Positions 26,922 through 35,304 of a DNA stretch of 48,354 nucleotides are shown in pieces. This DNA comes from GCA-002697625 sp002697625. Its GTDB lineage: Bacteria; Bacteroidota; Bacteroidia; Flavobacteriales; BACL11. Every line of letters begins with the position of its first letter. Positions within the stretch are counted from its first letter, which is position 1. Location of the stretch: NCBI GenBank assembly GCA_964004625.1, contig CAXFOB010000018.1, positions 1-48,354 on the forward strand. The letters are read 5' to 3'. The position numbers were made by a program, and so were the translations under genes. The notes below the pieces were generated by a model that saw nothing but the letters and a program-made list of their open reading frames with translations, ran no database searches and had not been told where the DNA came from.

Positions 26922-27881
26922 ATGATAAAGATATTAGCAAATGATGGCATTTCGAAATCTGGAATAGAAACACTACAAGAAAAAGGATTTGAAGTAATTA
27001 CAGAAAAGGTAAATCAGGAAGATTTAATTTCTACTATAAATTCTGAAAACTATGAAGTTCTATTAGTCAGATCAGCAACTACCGCCAGAAAAGAGTTGAT
27101 AGACGCTTGTCCTAATCTGAAAATTATTGGTAGAGGTGGAGTTGGAATGGATAATATTGACGTAGAATACGCAAAAGAAAAGGGATTAGAAGTATATAAC
27201 ACACCAGCTGCTTCATCCGATTCTGTAGCTGAGCTAGTTTTTTCACACCTATTCGGAATGGTAAGATACTTATATGAATCAAACAGACAAATGCCTCTAG
27301 AAGGAGACACTAATTTTAAAGATTTAAAAAAGGCATTTGCAGGAGGTAAAGAACTTGCAGGAAAAACATTAGGTATTATTGGTTTTGGTAGAATTGGACA
27401 GGCAGTTGCGAAAAGAGCTATTGGTTTAGGTATGAATGTTATTGCTCATGATAAATTTACGAAAGAAGCAAATATTACTTTAAACTTTTTTAATGGTGAC
27501 AAGAAAACATTTACAATTGAAACTATATCTTTGGAGGAGGTATTAAAAAACTCTGATTTTATAACATTACACATACCAAAAACTGGAGAAAAAGCATTAA
27601 TTGGAGCAAAAGAAATTGGACTAATGAAAACAGGATCTGGTATTATCAACACAGCAAGAGGAGGTATCATTGATGAGGATGCTTTAATGTTTGCTCTAGA
27701 CAAAGGAAAATTAGAATATGCTGGTTTAGATGTGTTTTTAAACGAACCCAATCCAAGTATACACTTACTTATGCATAATAGTATCTCTTTAACACCTCAT
27801 ATTGGAGCTGCAACGCAAGAAGCACAGGACAGAATTGGTACAGAATTGGCTGAAAAAATTATTACTTATTTTGAAAAGTAA
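26922..27881 (+). CDS. serA: D-3-phosphoglycerate dehydrogenase (short form)
   Basis: SerA oxidises 3-phosphoglycerate to 3-phosphohydroxypyruvate with NAD, supplying SerC. It is a D-2-hydroxyacid dehydrogenase: IGRGGVGMDNIDVEYAKEKG (about 68-87), the Rossmann loop LGIIGFGRIGQAVAKRAIGLG (about 150-170), the catalytic Arg in NTARGGIIDE (about 242-251), the Glu in VFLNEP, and the His in LTPHIGAAT (about 289-297). At 319 aa it lacks the C-terminal ACT domains of longer SerA, so serine feedback through ACT is not expected. Function is assigned from both family and the serC neighbour. Confidence 0.9.
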   Translation: MIKILANDGISKSGIETLQEKGFEVITEKVNQEDLISTINSENYEVLLVRSATTARKELIDACPNLKIIGRGGVGMDNIDVEYAKEKGLEVYNTPAASSDSVAELVFSHLFGMVRYLYESNRQMPLEGDTNFKDLKKAFAGGKELAGKTLGIIGFGRIGQAVAKRAIGLGMNVIAHDKFTKEANITLNFFNGDKKTFTIETISLEEVLKNSDFITLHIPKTGEKALIGAKEIGLMKTGSGIINTARGGIIDEDALMFALDKGKLEYAGLDVFLNEPNPSIHLLMHNSISLTPHIGAATQEAQDRIGTELAEKIITYFEK

Positions 27882-27883
27882 AA

Positions 27884-29116
27884 ATGGCTACTATCAGATC
27901 ATTTAAGGCTATTCGACCAACAAGAGACAAAGCTCATCTTGTTGCATCAAGATCATATTTAAGTTATTCTGATGAAACCTTAAAAGAAAAGTTAGATAAT
28001 AATCCATATACTTTTTTACATATAATTAATCCAGATTATAAGAAAAGAGTAAAAAATTCAGGAATAGAAAAATATAAATTAGTTCAAAATAATTTTCAGG
28101 ATTTTGTAAATGATGGGATTTTATTTAAGGAAAAAAAGGAGAGTCTTTACATTTATCAGCAAATAAAAGAAAATAGAATTTATACTGGACTCATTGCCGC
28201 TACATCAGTAGATGATTATATAAATGGAAACATTAAAGTCCATGAACACACCCTTACCAAAAGAGAGGAAATGTTTAAAGATTATTTACAAACAACTGGT
28301 TTTAATGCAGAACCCGTTTTACTTTCCTATAAAGATAATGAAATTATAAATTCTATTATACAGCAAAACATACAAGAAAGAGCAGAATACGAGTTTACCA
28401 CAACAAATAAAGCTCTTCATAAATTTTGGAATATAAACGATAAAAACATCATTAAGAAAATAACTGAAGAATTTAAAAACATAAAAGATATATACATTGC
28501 AGATGGGCATCATAGATCTGCTTCTTCTGTCTTATTATGCAAAAATTTAAGAGAAAAATATCCAGATTATGATTCAGATGATAATTTTAACTTCTTTATG
28601 AGTTGTTTAATTCCTGAAAGCGAATTAAACATCATTAATTTTAACCGATTAGTAAAACACACTAATGGATTAAGTTCTAATGAATTAATTCATTTAATTA
28701 AGAAGAATTATACGGTTTCTGAAAAGTCAAAAGAACTCTACTCTCCTACTAGTAAAGATGAGATAAGTATGTATTTTTCTGGAAAATGGTTTTCCTTAAT
28801 ATCAAAATCAAAAAACTATCAATCTACTTCAACAAGTTTAGATCCATCAATATTATCCGCAAACATATTATCTCCAATTTTAGGAATTACAGACGAAAAA
28901 ACTGATAAAAATATTAGTTTTTATGATGGAACTATTCCTCTATCTGTGCTAAAAAATAAGGTAAATTCTGGAGAGTATTCTATTGCATTTATTCTTAAAC
29001 CAATAGATATTGAAGCACTAAAAAAGGTTGCAGATAATATGGAGATAATGCCTCCTAAAAGCACTTATATTGAGCCAAAACTCCGTTCTGGATTAACAAT
29101 TTACACTTTAGATTAA
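27884..29116 (+). CDS. DUF1015 family protein
   Basis: A 410-residue soluble protein of the DUF1015 family, function unknown. Family features include the N-terminal RSFKAIRPTRDKA (about 4-16), YIYQQIKENRIYTGLIAATSVDDY (about 85-108), VHEHTLTKREE (about 116-126) and the DGHHR motif (about 208-212) followed by ASSVLL. DUF1015 genes sit beside serA/serC in many genomes, as here, which suggests but does not prove a link to serine or one-carbon metabolism. It overlaps the YggS gene by 1 nt. Confidence 0.85.
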   Translation: MATIRSFKAIRPTRDKAHLVASRSYLSYSDETLKEKLDNNPYTFLHIINPDYKKRVKNSGIEKYKLVQNNFQDFVNDGILFKEKKESLYIYQQIKENRIYTGLIAATSVDDYINGNIKVHEHTLTKREEMFKDYLQTTGFNAEPVLLSYKDNEIINSIIQQNIQERAEYEFTTTNKALHKFWNINDKNIIKKITEEFKNIKDIYIADGHHRSASSVLLCKNLREKYPDYDSDDNFNFFMSCLIPESELNIINFNRLVKHTNGLSSNELIHLIKKNYTVSEKSKELYSPTSKDEISMYFSGKWFSLISKSKNYQSTSTSLDPSILSANILSPILGITDEKTDKNISFYDGTIPLSVLKNKVNSGEYSIAFILKPIDIEALKKVADNMEIMPPKSTYIEPKLRSGLTIYTLD

Positions 29117-29754
29117 TGAGTATTTCTGAAAAGATTCAGAAAATAAAGAAAGAGCTCCCAACTGGAGTGGATTTAGTTGCTGTATCTAAAACTCAATCTC
29201 ATTCTAAAATAAAGGAAGCTTATGATTCCGGACATAAAGTTTTTGGAGAAAATAAAGTTCAGGAATTAACAGAAAAATACGAGAAACTTCCAAAAAATAT
29301 AAGATGGCACATGATTGGTCATTTACAGAAAAATAAAGTAAAATATATTGCTCCTTTTGTTGATTTAATACATGCTGTAGATTCTGAGAAACTTTTAAAA
29401 GAAATTGATAAAAGAGCACAACAAAATAACAGAATTATAGATTGTTTGTTACAAATACATATTGCAGCAGAGAGTACAAAATTTGGCTTGTCCGAAAATG
29501 AAGCAAATGAAATTCTCTTAAGAAAAGAGGAGTATAAAAATGTAAATATTAGGGGATTAATGGGAATGGCAACTTTTACAAACAACAATAATAAAATAAA
29601 AGAAGAATTTGATTTTCTATCTAGTATATTTAAAAAATACGACTACTTCAATACCTTGTCTATGGGGATGAGTGGAGATTATAAAATAGCAATAAATTGT
29701 GGAAGTACTATGGTTAGAATAGGAAGCACTATATTTGGAGCTAGAAACTATTAG
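29116..29754 (+). CDS. YggS family pyridoxal phosphate-binding protein
   Basis: A PLP homeostasis protein of the YggS/PROSC family with a fold-type III barrel and no known catalytic activity. The PLP lysine is in DLVAVSKTQSHSKIKEAY (about 19-36). Other marks are GENKVQELTEKYE (about 43-55), WHMIGHLQKNK (about 62-72), MGMSGDYKIAINCGSTMVRIG (about 183-203) and a terminal IFGARNY. The length of 212 aa is usual. It is coupled to the DUF1015 gene and followed at once by the RidA gene, which also relates to PLP enzyme products. Confidence 0.93.
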   Translation: MSISEKIQKIKKELPTGVDLVAVSKTQSHSKIKEAYDSGHKVFGENKVQELTEKYEKLPKNIRWHMIGHLQKNKVKYIAPFVDLIHAVDSEKLLKEIDKRAQQNNRIIDCLLQIHIAAESTKFGLSENEANEILLRKEEYKNVNIRGLMGMATFTNNNNKIKEEFDFLSSIFKKYDYFNTLSMGMSGDYKIAINCGSTMVRIGSTIFGARNY

Positions 29755-29758
29755 GATT

Positions 29759-30139
29759 ATGAGTAAAAAAGTTATATCTACAGACAAAGTACCTGTTGCT
29801 ATTGGACCTTATAGCCAAGCTATATTATCTGGAAACACTCTTTATTGTTCTGGGCAAATTGCAATAAATCCAGAAACGGGAGATTTAAATACAGAAACTA
29901 TTACAGAAGAAACACATCAAGTAATGAAAAACATCTCTGAAGTATTAAAGGCTGCAGATATGGATTTTAGCAATGTCGTAAAGTGTTCTATCTTTTTGAG
30001 TGACATGAATCAGTATTCGGAAATAAATCAAGTGTATGCTTCTTATTTCACAGAGAATCCTCCTGCAAGAGAAGCGGTACAGGTATCTGTTCTTCCTAAA
30101 AATGTAAATGTAGAAATTTCAGTTATTGCGGTAAAATAA
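29759..30139 (+). CDS. ridA: RidA family enamine/imine deaminase
   Basis: RidA hydrolyses reactive 2-aminoacrylate and related enamines released by PLP enzymes. Family features: VPVAIGPYSQAILSGNTLY (about 10-28), SGQIAINPETGDL, and the substrate-binding Arg in PPAREAVQVSVLPK near the C-terminus. The length is 126 aa from the ATG at 29759. A longer frame from 29735 would run into the yggS coding region and adds residues foreign to the family, so I reject it. The meaB ATG follows the stop with no gap. Confidence 0.95.
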   Translation: MSKKVISTDKVPVAIGPYSQAILSGNTLYCSGQIAINPETGDLNTETITEETHQVMKNISEVLKAADMDFSNVVKCSIFLSDMNQYSEINQVYASYFTENPPAREAVQVSVLPKNVNVEISVIAVK

Positions 30140-31078
30140 ATGGACCTATTTAAGGAAATACTAAACGGAAATAAAGTAGCTCTTGCTAAGGGAATTACTT
30201 TATTAGAAAGTTCCTTAGATTCGGATAATAAAAAAGCTCAAAGTCTTTTACAGAAATGTTTAGCACATAGTGGAAATTCTATACGAGTTGGTGTTACAGG
30301 CGTTCCAGGAGTAGGAAAAAGTAGCTTCATTGAAGTTTTAGGAAAACTACTTACTAGTAAAGGACATAAAGTGGCGGTACTTGCTATTGATCCAACATCC
30401 GAAAAAACACAAGGTAGTATTTTAGGAGATAAAAGTAGAATGCATCAACTTTCGGTAGATGAAAATGCATTTATTCGTCCCTCTCCTACTGCAGGAACTT
30501 TAGGTGGAGTAGCTAGTAAAACAAAGGACAGTATTGTACTTTGTGAAGCGGCAGGATTTGACATTATTTTGGTAGAAACTGTTGGTGTAGGACAGTCGGA
30601 AACTAAAGTAAGTACTATTTGTGATTTCTTTTTACTATTAATGTTGGCAGGTGCTGGGGATGAACTACAAGGTATTAAAAGGGGGATTATGGAACTTGCA
30701 GACATGCTGGTGATTACCAAAACAGATGGAGATAATCTACAGCACTCTAAAAATGCAAAACAAGAATACCAAAGAGCATTACATTTATTTCCTGCCATGG
30801 AGAATGGATGGACTCCAAAAGTTTCTCTTTGTTCTTCTGTAGAACATACTGGTATTTCAGAAATCTGGGAAATTATAAGTCGTTTTAATAAACAAATGAC
30901 CTCTTCAAACTGGAAGGAAGAACATAGAAAAAAACAAAACATTTATTGGTTACACCATACTATTAAAGAGGAATTAGGAAACAAAATATATAACTCTTTA
31001 TCGGAAGAAAACATAGAAAAATTAGAGGAAAAATTAATGAGTGGTAAATCGATATTTCAGATTATGGAAAAGATATAA
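30140..31078 (+). CDS. meaB: MeaB/ArgK GTPase (methylmalonyl-CoA mutase-associated)
   Basis: A G3E-family GTPase that loads and protects adenosylcobalamin in methylmalonyl-CoA mutase. The P-loop is GVTGVPGVGKSSFIEVLGK (about 52-70), then VAVLAIDPTSEKTQGSILGDK (about 78-98), ETVGVGQSE (about 146-154) and the guanine-specificity motif ITKTDGDN (about 192-199). The length of 312 aa is typical. The mutase genes themselves are not in the window. It ends the long co-directional run. Confidence 0.92.
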   Translation: MDLFKEILNGNKVALAKGITLLESSLDSDNKKAQSLLQKCLAHSGNSIRVGVTGVPGVGKSSFIEVLGKLLTSKGHKVAVLAIDPTSEKTQGSILGDKSRMHQLSVDENAFIRPSPTAGTLGGVASKTKDSIVLCEAAGFDIILVETVGVGQSETKVSTICDFFLLLMLAGAGDELQGIKRGIMELADMLVITKTDGDNLQHSKNAKQEYQRALHLFPAMENGWTPKVSLCSSVEHTGISEIWEIISRFNKQMTSSNWKEEHRKKQNIYWLHHTIKEELGNKIYNSLSEENIEKLEEKLMSGKSIFQIMEKI

Positions 31079-31092
31079 CTATCTATTTTTTT

Positions 31093-31428
31093 CTAATAAA
31101 ATAAGTACATTTTTTCTTTCTTTTTCCATTTCGCTTGGCTCTTATACTCTACAAAATAAATTAGTACATCTGCTTGACTGGCATATTCTGTAAAATATAT
31201 TTTTTTATCTGCTTGGCTAGCATACTCTACAAAAAACCAATTACCATCATTTTTTCCTACTTGCGAACTATAATCAACTTTAAACACACACAAATCTGCC
31301 CTACTTTCGTAATCTGCAACAAAAACTTTTACATCTGCTTGACTGGCATATTCTACCGAATACACCTTCTGAGATAAGGAAAGAAATGAAAAACTAGATA
31401 AGAAAATTATAAGTACTATTTGTTTCAT
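31093..31428 (-). CDS. secreted DUF6150-type repeat protein
   Basis: A signal peptide (about 1-19) leads into six short repeats of about 13-17 residues with the core YxVEYxSQAD (VEYASQADVKVF, VADYESRADLCVF, VDYSSQV, VEYASQADKKIYF, TEYASQADVLIYF, VEYKSQAK), ending with the YLFY-type tail common in this family. Alternating hydrophobic residues suggest beta strands stacked as a solenoid. I recall this pattern as DUF6150; function is unknown. It is convergent with meaB and divergent from the aminotransferase gene, so it stands alone. Confidence 0.8.
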   Translation of the reverse strand: MKQIVLIIFLSSFSFLSLSQKVYSVEYASQADVKVFVADYESRADLCVFKVDYSSQVGKNDGNWFFVEYASQADKKIYFTEYASQADVLIYFVEYKSQAKWKKKEKMYLFY

Positions 31429-31454
31429 AATAAAAATATAAAAAGTTAACCTGA

Positions 31455-31462
31455 CAAATCTA
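31455..31462 (-). promoter_or_regulatory. -7 box (TAGATTTG, minus strand) of the DUF6150 gene
   Basis: The minus strand reads TAGATTTG 26 nt before the start codon at 31428, matching TAnnTTTG. Confidence 0.5.
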
Positions 31463-31511
31463 CAAAAAATTTAGCAAAAAAAATAACACACTATTCTACA
31501 TAAAAAATAAG

Positions 31512-31519
31512 TATATTTG
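31512..31519 (+). promoter_or_regulatory. -7 box (TATATTTG) of the aminotransferase gene
   Basis: A perfect TAnnTTTG lies 24 nt before the ATG at 31544. It overlaps the in-frame TTG at 31517, which argues against that codon as the start. Confidence 0.6.
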
Positions 31520-31543
31520 GCGACTGAAAAACAAAAAACAAAA

Positions 31544-32737
31544 ATGACAAAAGTTTCAGATAGACTTAATAGATTATCAGAGTCGGCAACACTAGCAATG
31601 GCCAGAATGAGTCGAGAGTTAAAAGCAGAAGGAAAAGATGTGATAGCACTGAGTTTAGGAGAACCCGATTTTGACACTCCAGATTTTGTAAAACAAGCAG
31701 CTAAAAAAGCAATAGACGATAACTTTTCTCATTATACTCCTGTTCCAGGTCTTTTGGAGTTACGACAAGCAATAGCACATAAATTTAAAAGAGATAACGG
31801 ATTAAATTTTAGTCCAGAACAAATTGTAGTTTCTACAGGAGCAAAACAATCTTTAGCTAATGTTTGTTTATCTTTATTAAACCCTGGAGATGAAGTTCTA
31901 CTTCCCGCTCCTTATTGGGTAAGTTATGCCGATATTGTAAATCTAGCAGAAGGTACTCCTGTGAAAATTCCTTCTTCTGTAGAAAAAGATTTTAAAGTTT
32001 CTGCATCAGAAATTGAAAAGAAAATAACAAACAAAACAAAAATATTGATGTTCTCTTCTCCTTGTAATCCTTCAGGTTCGGTTTATACTAAAGAGGAACT
32101 TGCTGATATTGCAAAGATGTTAGAAAAATACCCTGACATCTATATAATTGCAGATGAGATATATGAACACATCAACTTTACAGATGCACACTTTAGTATA
32201 GGAACCATTCCTCACTTAAAAGACAGAGTAATAACAGTAAATGGAGTATCTAAAGGCTTTGCCATGACAGGTTGGAGGGTTGGTTTTATAGGAGCTCCAC
32301 TTTGGATTGCAAAAGCTTGTAGTAAAATACAAGGACAGGTTACTTCTGCTACTTGTGCTATTTCACAAAAAGCAACAGAAACTGCAGTTAATGCAGAACC
32401 TTCTGAAATAATGTTTATGAAAGATATTTTTCTAAAAAGAAGAAACCTAGTATTAGAGAAACTAAAAGAAATCAAAGGAATTAATTGTAACGTTCCACAA
32501 GGTGCTTTTTATCTGTTTCCAGATGTAAGTTATTATTTCGGAAAATCATATGGCACAACAACTATTAATAGTTCGGACGACTTGTGCATGTATCTTTTAA
32601 ATACTTGTTATGTAGCCTTAGTTGCAGGAACTCCTTTCGGTAACCCTGAATGTGTAAGGATATCTTACGCTTCTTCTGAAGAGAATTTATTAGAAGCAAT
32701 CAGTAGAATTAAAAACCATCTATCAAAACTACAATGA
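31544..32737 (+). CDS. PLP-dependent aspartate aminotransferase (class I, subgroup Ib)
   Basis: Transaminates aspartate and 2-oxoglutarate, possibly with wider specificity. Class I motifs: LSLGEPDFDTPDFVK (about 31-45), HYTPVPGLLELR (about 61-72), APYWVSYADIV (about 121-131), SSPCNPSGSVYTKEEL (about 169-184), IIADEIYEHI (about 198-207) and the Schiff-base lysine in NGVSKGFAMTGWRVGF (about 230-245). From the ATG at 31544 the product is 397 aa, typical of the Ib group. The last 4 nt overlap the kinase gene (ATGA), so the pair is probably coupled. Confidence 0.9.
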   Translation: MTKVSDRLNRLSESATLAMARMSRELKAEGKDVIALSLGEPDFDTPDFVKQAAKKAIDDNFSHYTPVPGLLELRQAIAHKFKRDNGLNFSPEQIVVSTGAKQSLANVCLSLLNPGDEVLLPAPYWVSYADIVNLAEGTPVKIPSSVEKDFKVSASEIEKKITNKTKILMFSSPCNPSGSVYTKEELADIAKMLEKYPDIYIIADEIYEHINFTDAHFSIGTIPHLKDRVITVNGVSKGFAMTGWRVGFIGAPLWIAKACSKIQGQVTSATCAISQKATETAVNAEPSEIMFMKDIFLKRRNLVLEKLKEIKGINCNVPQGAFYLFPDVSYYFGKSYGTTTINSSDDLCMYLLNTCYVALVAGTPFGNPECVRISYASSEENLLEAISRIKNHLSKLQ

Positions 32738-33714
32738 CCTCTACTGAATTAAAAAATATATTTAATTCCTTTAATGATAAAAAAGTCCTTTTAATTGGTG
32801 ACGTTATGATTGATGCCTATATGTGGGGTTCTATCAACAGAATTTCTCCTGAAGCGCCAGTTCCTATTGTGGATATCAAGAAATATGAGATTAGATTAGG
32901 AGGAGCTGCAAACTGTGCTTTAAATATTAAAGCCTTAGGAGCTATACCTATACTATGTAGTGTTTTAGGAAAAGATATTCATGGACATCAATTCCAACAA
33001 TTAATGAAAGATGCTAATCTTTGTGAAAAAGGAATAATCCTCTCTGATGAAACAAAAACTACCGTAAAAACAAGAGTAATATCTGAGGGAAAACAGCAAA
33101 TACGTATTGATGAAGAAGATACCAAACCTTTACAAGTTGATGAAGAGTTCTTAAAAAATATACTTCCATTACTTGAAAATATAGATGTTGTTATTTTACA
33201 AGATTACAATAAAGGAGTGTTAACTAAAAAAATTATCTCAGAAGTAATTTCAGAAGCTAATAAAAGAAGAATACCTACGATTGTAGATCCTAAAAAAGAT
33301 AATTTCCTAGAGTATAAAGATTGTGACATCTTTAAACCAAATCTTAAAGAAATTAAAGAGGGAATGCAATTAGAGTTTAACGAAAAAATAGATTCTGAAT
33401 TAGAAAGTGCTACACACAAACTTAAGGAAGCACTAAATGCTAAAGGAATTCTATTAACGCTTTCTGCAGATGGAATTTGTATTAATTCTGATGAAGGATT
33501 TGTTCATACACCTGCTTATGGGATATCAATGGTAGATGTTTCTGGAGCTGGAGACACCGTTATTTCTGTAGCTTCTCTCTTATTATCTGAAGGAGTTTCA
33601 TTTGAAGATATTTCAAAGATTTCTTGTCTTTCTGGGGGGATTGTTTGCCAAAAAGTAGGAGTAGTACCTATTGATAAAGATGAATTACTGTCGGAAGCCA
33701 TAAAGATTTTTTAA
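32734..33714 (+). CDS. D-glycero-beta-D-manno-heptose-7-phosphate kinase (RfaE1/HldA type)
   Basis: A PfkB-family kinase matching the kinase domain of HldE, which phosphorylates heptose-7-phosphate for LPS core heptose synthesis. Marks: VLLIGDVMIDAYMWGSINRI (about 16-35), SPEAPVPIV (about 36-44), RLGGAANCALNIKALGA (about 51-67) and the PfkB signature VDVSGAGDTVISVASLLL (about 267-284). At 326 aa it has only the kinase domain; the cytidylyl/adenylyltransferase domain of HldE is absent, so a separate RfaE2-type enzyme must exist elsewhere. Kinases of ADP-ribose-like sugars are an alternative, less likely because of the APVPIV motif. Confidence 0.82.
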   Translation: MTSTELKNIFNSFNDKKVLLIGDVMIDAYMWGSINRISPEAPVPIVDIKKYEIRLGGAANCALNIKALGAIPILCSVLGKDIHGHQFQQLMKDANLCEKGIILSDETKTTVKTRVISEGKQQIRIDEEDTKPLQVDEEFLKNILPLLENIDVVILQDYNKGVLTKKIISEVISEANKRRIPTIVDPKKDNFLEYKDCDIFKPNLKEIKEGMQLEFNEKIDSELESATHKLKEALNAKGILLTLSADGICINSDEGFVHTPAYGISMVDVSGAGDTVISVASLLLSEGVSFEDISKISCLSGGIVCQKVGVVPIDKDELLSEAIKIF

Positions 33715-33725
33715 ATACTAAAAAT

Positions 33726-34448
33726 TTGAGTAAAATAACACCATACAACTCTACCGATTCCAAAAAGAAACAAGTTGGAAAAATGTTTGACAACATTGCT
33801 GCTAATTATGATTTCCTCAACCACTCATTGTCTTTTGGAATGGACTATTATTGGAGAAGAAAATCTATAAAACAACTAACAAATAATCCTAAAAAAATAT
33901 TAGATGTAGCTACAGGAACTGCAGATTTTGCTATTGCCGCTTGTAGAATGCAAGATGTAAAAATAACTGGAATTGATATTTCGGAAGGAATGATAAATGT
34001 TGGAAAAGAAAAGATAAAAAAGAAGGAACTTGAAAATAGAATCAATTTACAAATCGCTGACTCTGAGAATCTTCCTTTTTTAGATAATAGTTTTGATGCT
34101 ATTACTGCGGGTTTTGGAATAAGAAATTTCGAAAACTTAGAAAAAGGACTTTCTGAGATGTATAGGGTGTTAAGTCCTAATGGTATGGTTGTTATCTTAG
34201 AACCATCAACACCAAAATCATTTCCGTTAAAACAGATTTATAATATTTATTTTCACAAAGTTTTACCCTTTATAGGGAAGTTAATTTCAAAAGATAATAG
34301 TGCTTATACCTATTTACCGAATTCGGTAGAAGCGTTTCCTAATCAAGATAAATTGATACCGCAGTTAAAGAGTATAGGATTTAATAATTGTAAACATATT
34401 CCTCTAACATTTGGTATAGTCGATTTGTATGTCGCAATAAAAAAATAA
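33726..34448 (+). CDS. ubiE: demethylmenaquinone methyltransferase (UbiE/MenG)
   Basis: A SAM-dependent C-methyltransferase that completes menaquinone, the quinone expected in this phylum. Motifs: KKQVGKMFDNIAANYDFLNH (about 14-33), the SAM-binding motif LDVATGTADFAI (about 59-70), the IADSENLPFLDNSFDAITAGFGIRN region (about 107-131) and the C-terminal GIVDLYVAIKK. The start appears to be TTG at 33726: the next ATG would begin at MFDNIA and cut the conserved N-terminal helix. The length is 240 aa. porT follows 22 nt downstream, a common adjacency in flavobacteria to my knowledge. Confidence 0.93.
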   Translation: MSKITPYNSTDSKKKQVGKMFDNIAANYDFLNHSLSFGMDYYWRRKSIKQLTNNPKKILDVATGTADFAIAACRMQDVKITGIDISEGMINVGKEKIKKKELENRINLQIADSENLPFLDNSFDAITAGFGIRNFENLEKGLSEMYRVLSPNGMVVILEPSTPKSFPLKQIYNIYFHKVLPFIGKLISKDNSAYTYLPNSVEAFPNQDKLIPQLKSIGFNNCKHIPLTFGIVDLYVAIKK

Positions 34449-34470
34449 AAGCATCGTTTTTGGTTCTGTA

Positions 34471-35178
34471 ATGAAAAGGTACTTAGTACATATAATAATT
34501 AGTATTTTATTTGCCAATATGGCAAATGCTCAATTACGTCAAACTCCAAAAAATTTACCAAGATATGATTTCAAGAAAATGCATTTTGGCTTTACACTTG
34601 GAATTAATTCCTTAGATTTCAGAATAAAACACAATCCGGAGGTAATGTACCAAGATAGTTTGTATGTATTACATTCTAATAATCAGAAAGGATTTAATTT
34701 AGGAATTGTATCTAACTTCAGATTAGGCAGATATACCGATTTCAGATTTATACCTGCATTAGTTTTTGGAGAAAGACACTTGATATATTCATTTGCAGAC
34801 AGCTTAAACACTATTCAAACTGAAAAAAAGAAGGTAGAGTCTACTCTATTAGATTTTCCTATGTATATTAAATACAAATCTGAAAGATACAATAATTTCA
34901 GAAGCTATGTACTTATTGGTATAAAATACAGTATTGATATCGCCTCTCAAAAAAATATAGTGGAAGAAGATGAGGTAATTATAAAACTGAATCCTAACGA
35001 TTTAATGGGGGAAATAGGTTTTGGAATGGATTTCTATCTAGAGTTTTTTAAGTTCTCTCCTCAAATAAAAATCTCTGCTGGGGTACTTAATTTATTAAAT
35101 AAAGATAATACCGTTTACACAAATTCTATTAAAAATCTATACACTAATGGATGGATGTTGTCTTTTACTTTTGAGTAA
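34471..35178 (+). CDS. porT: type IX secretion system protein PorT
   Basis: PorT is a small outer-membrane beta-barrel protein required for T9SS. The 235-residue protein has a signal peptide ending MANAQ (about 1-21), then PRYDFKKMHFGFTLGINSLDFRI (about 30-52), NNQKGFNLGIVSNFRLGRY (about 70-88), RFIPALVFGERHL (about 92-104), the VESTLLDFPMYIKYKSERY strand region (about 121-139) and a final aromatic beta strand, SFTFE. The whole pattern and the ubiE neighbour fit PorT. A phased A-tract repeat follows the stop. Confidence 0.88.
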   Translation: MKRYLVHIIISILFANMANAQLRQTPKNLPRYDFKKMHFGFTLGINSLDFRIKHNPEVMYQDSLYVLHSNNQKGFNLGIVSNFRLGRYTDFRFIPALVFGERHLIYSFADSLNTIQTEKKKVESTLLDFPMYIKYKSERYNNFRSYVLIGIKYSIDIASQKNIVEEDEVIIKLNPNDLMGEIGFGMDFYLEFFKFSPQIKISAGVLNLLNKDNTVYTNSIKNLYTNGWMLSFTFE

Positions 35179-35236
35179 AAAACTGTAAAAAAATGTAAAA
35201 AAGTGTAAAAAAGTGTAAAAAAGTGTAAAAAAGTGT
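35177..35236. repeat. 10 bp tandem repeat (AAAAAAGTGT-type), phased A-tracts
   Basis: Six consecutive 10 bp units follow the porT stop: the spaced blocks read ACTGT, ATGT, AGTGT, AGTGT, AGTGT, AGTGT, each preceded by a run of about six A. Three central copies are identical. A-tracts recurring every 10 bp should give intrinsically curved DNA. The repeat lies between porT and the small Cys-rich membrane-protein gene. Confidence 0.85.
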
Positions 35237-35304
35237 TTCCTGATTGATTAATTTTTTTAAGTTTGTATTTGAGAAATTAATTTTAAAGAAAACAAACATG
35301 TAAA

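Noticed and set aside
30445..30942. 165-codon minus-strand ORF inside meaB
   Set aside because: It is the reverse frame of the GTPase motifs; composition and position mark it as a shadow.
31517..31543. TTG start extending the aminotransferase
   Set aside because: The TTG is part of the promoter box TATATTTG; the ATG at 31544 fits the family.
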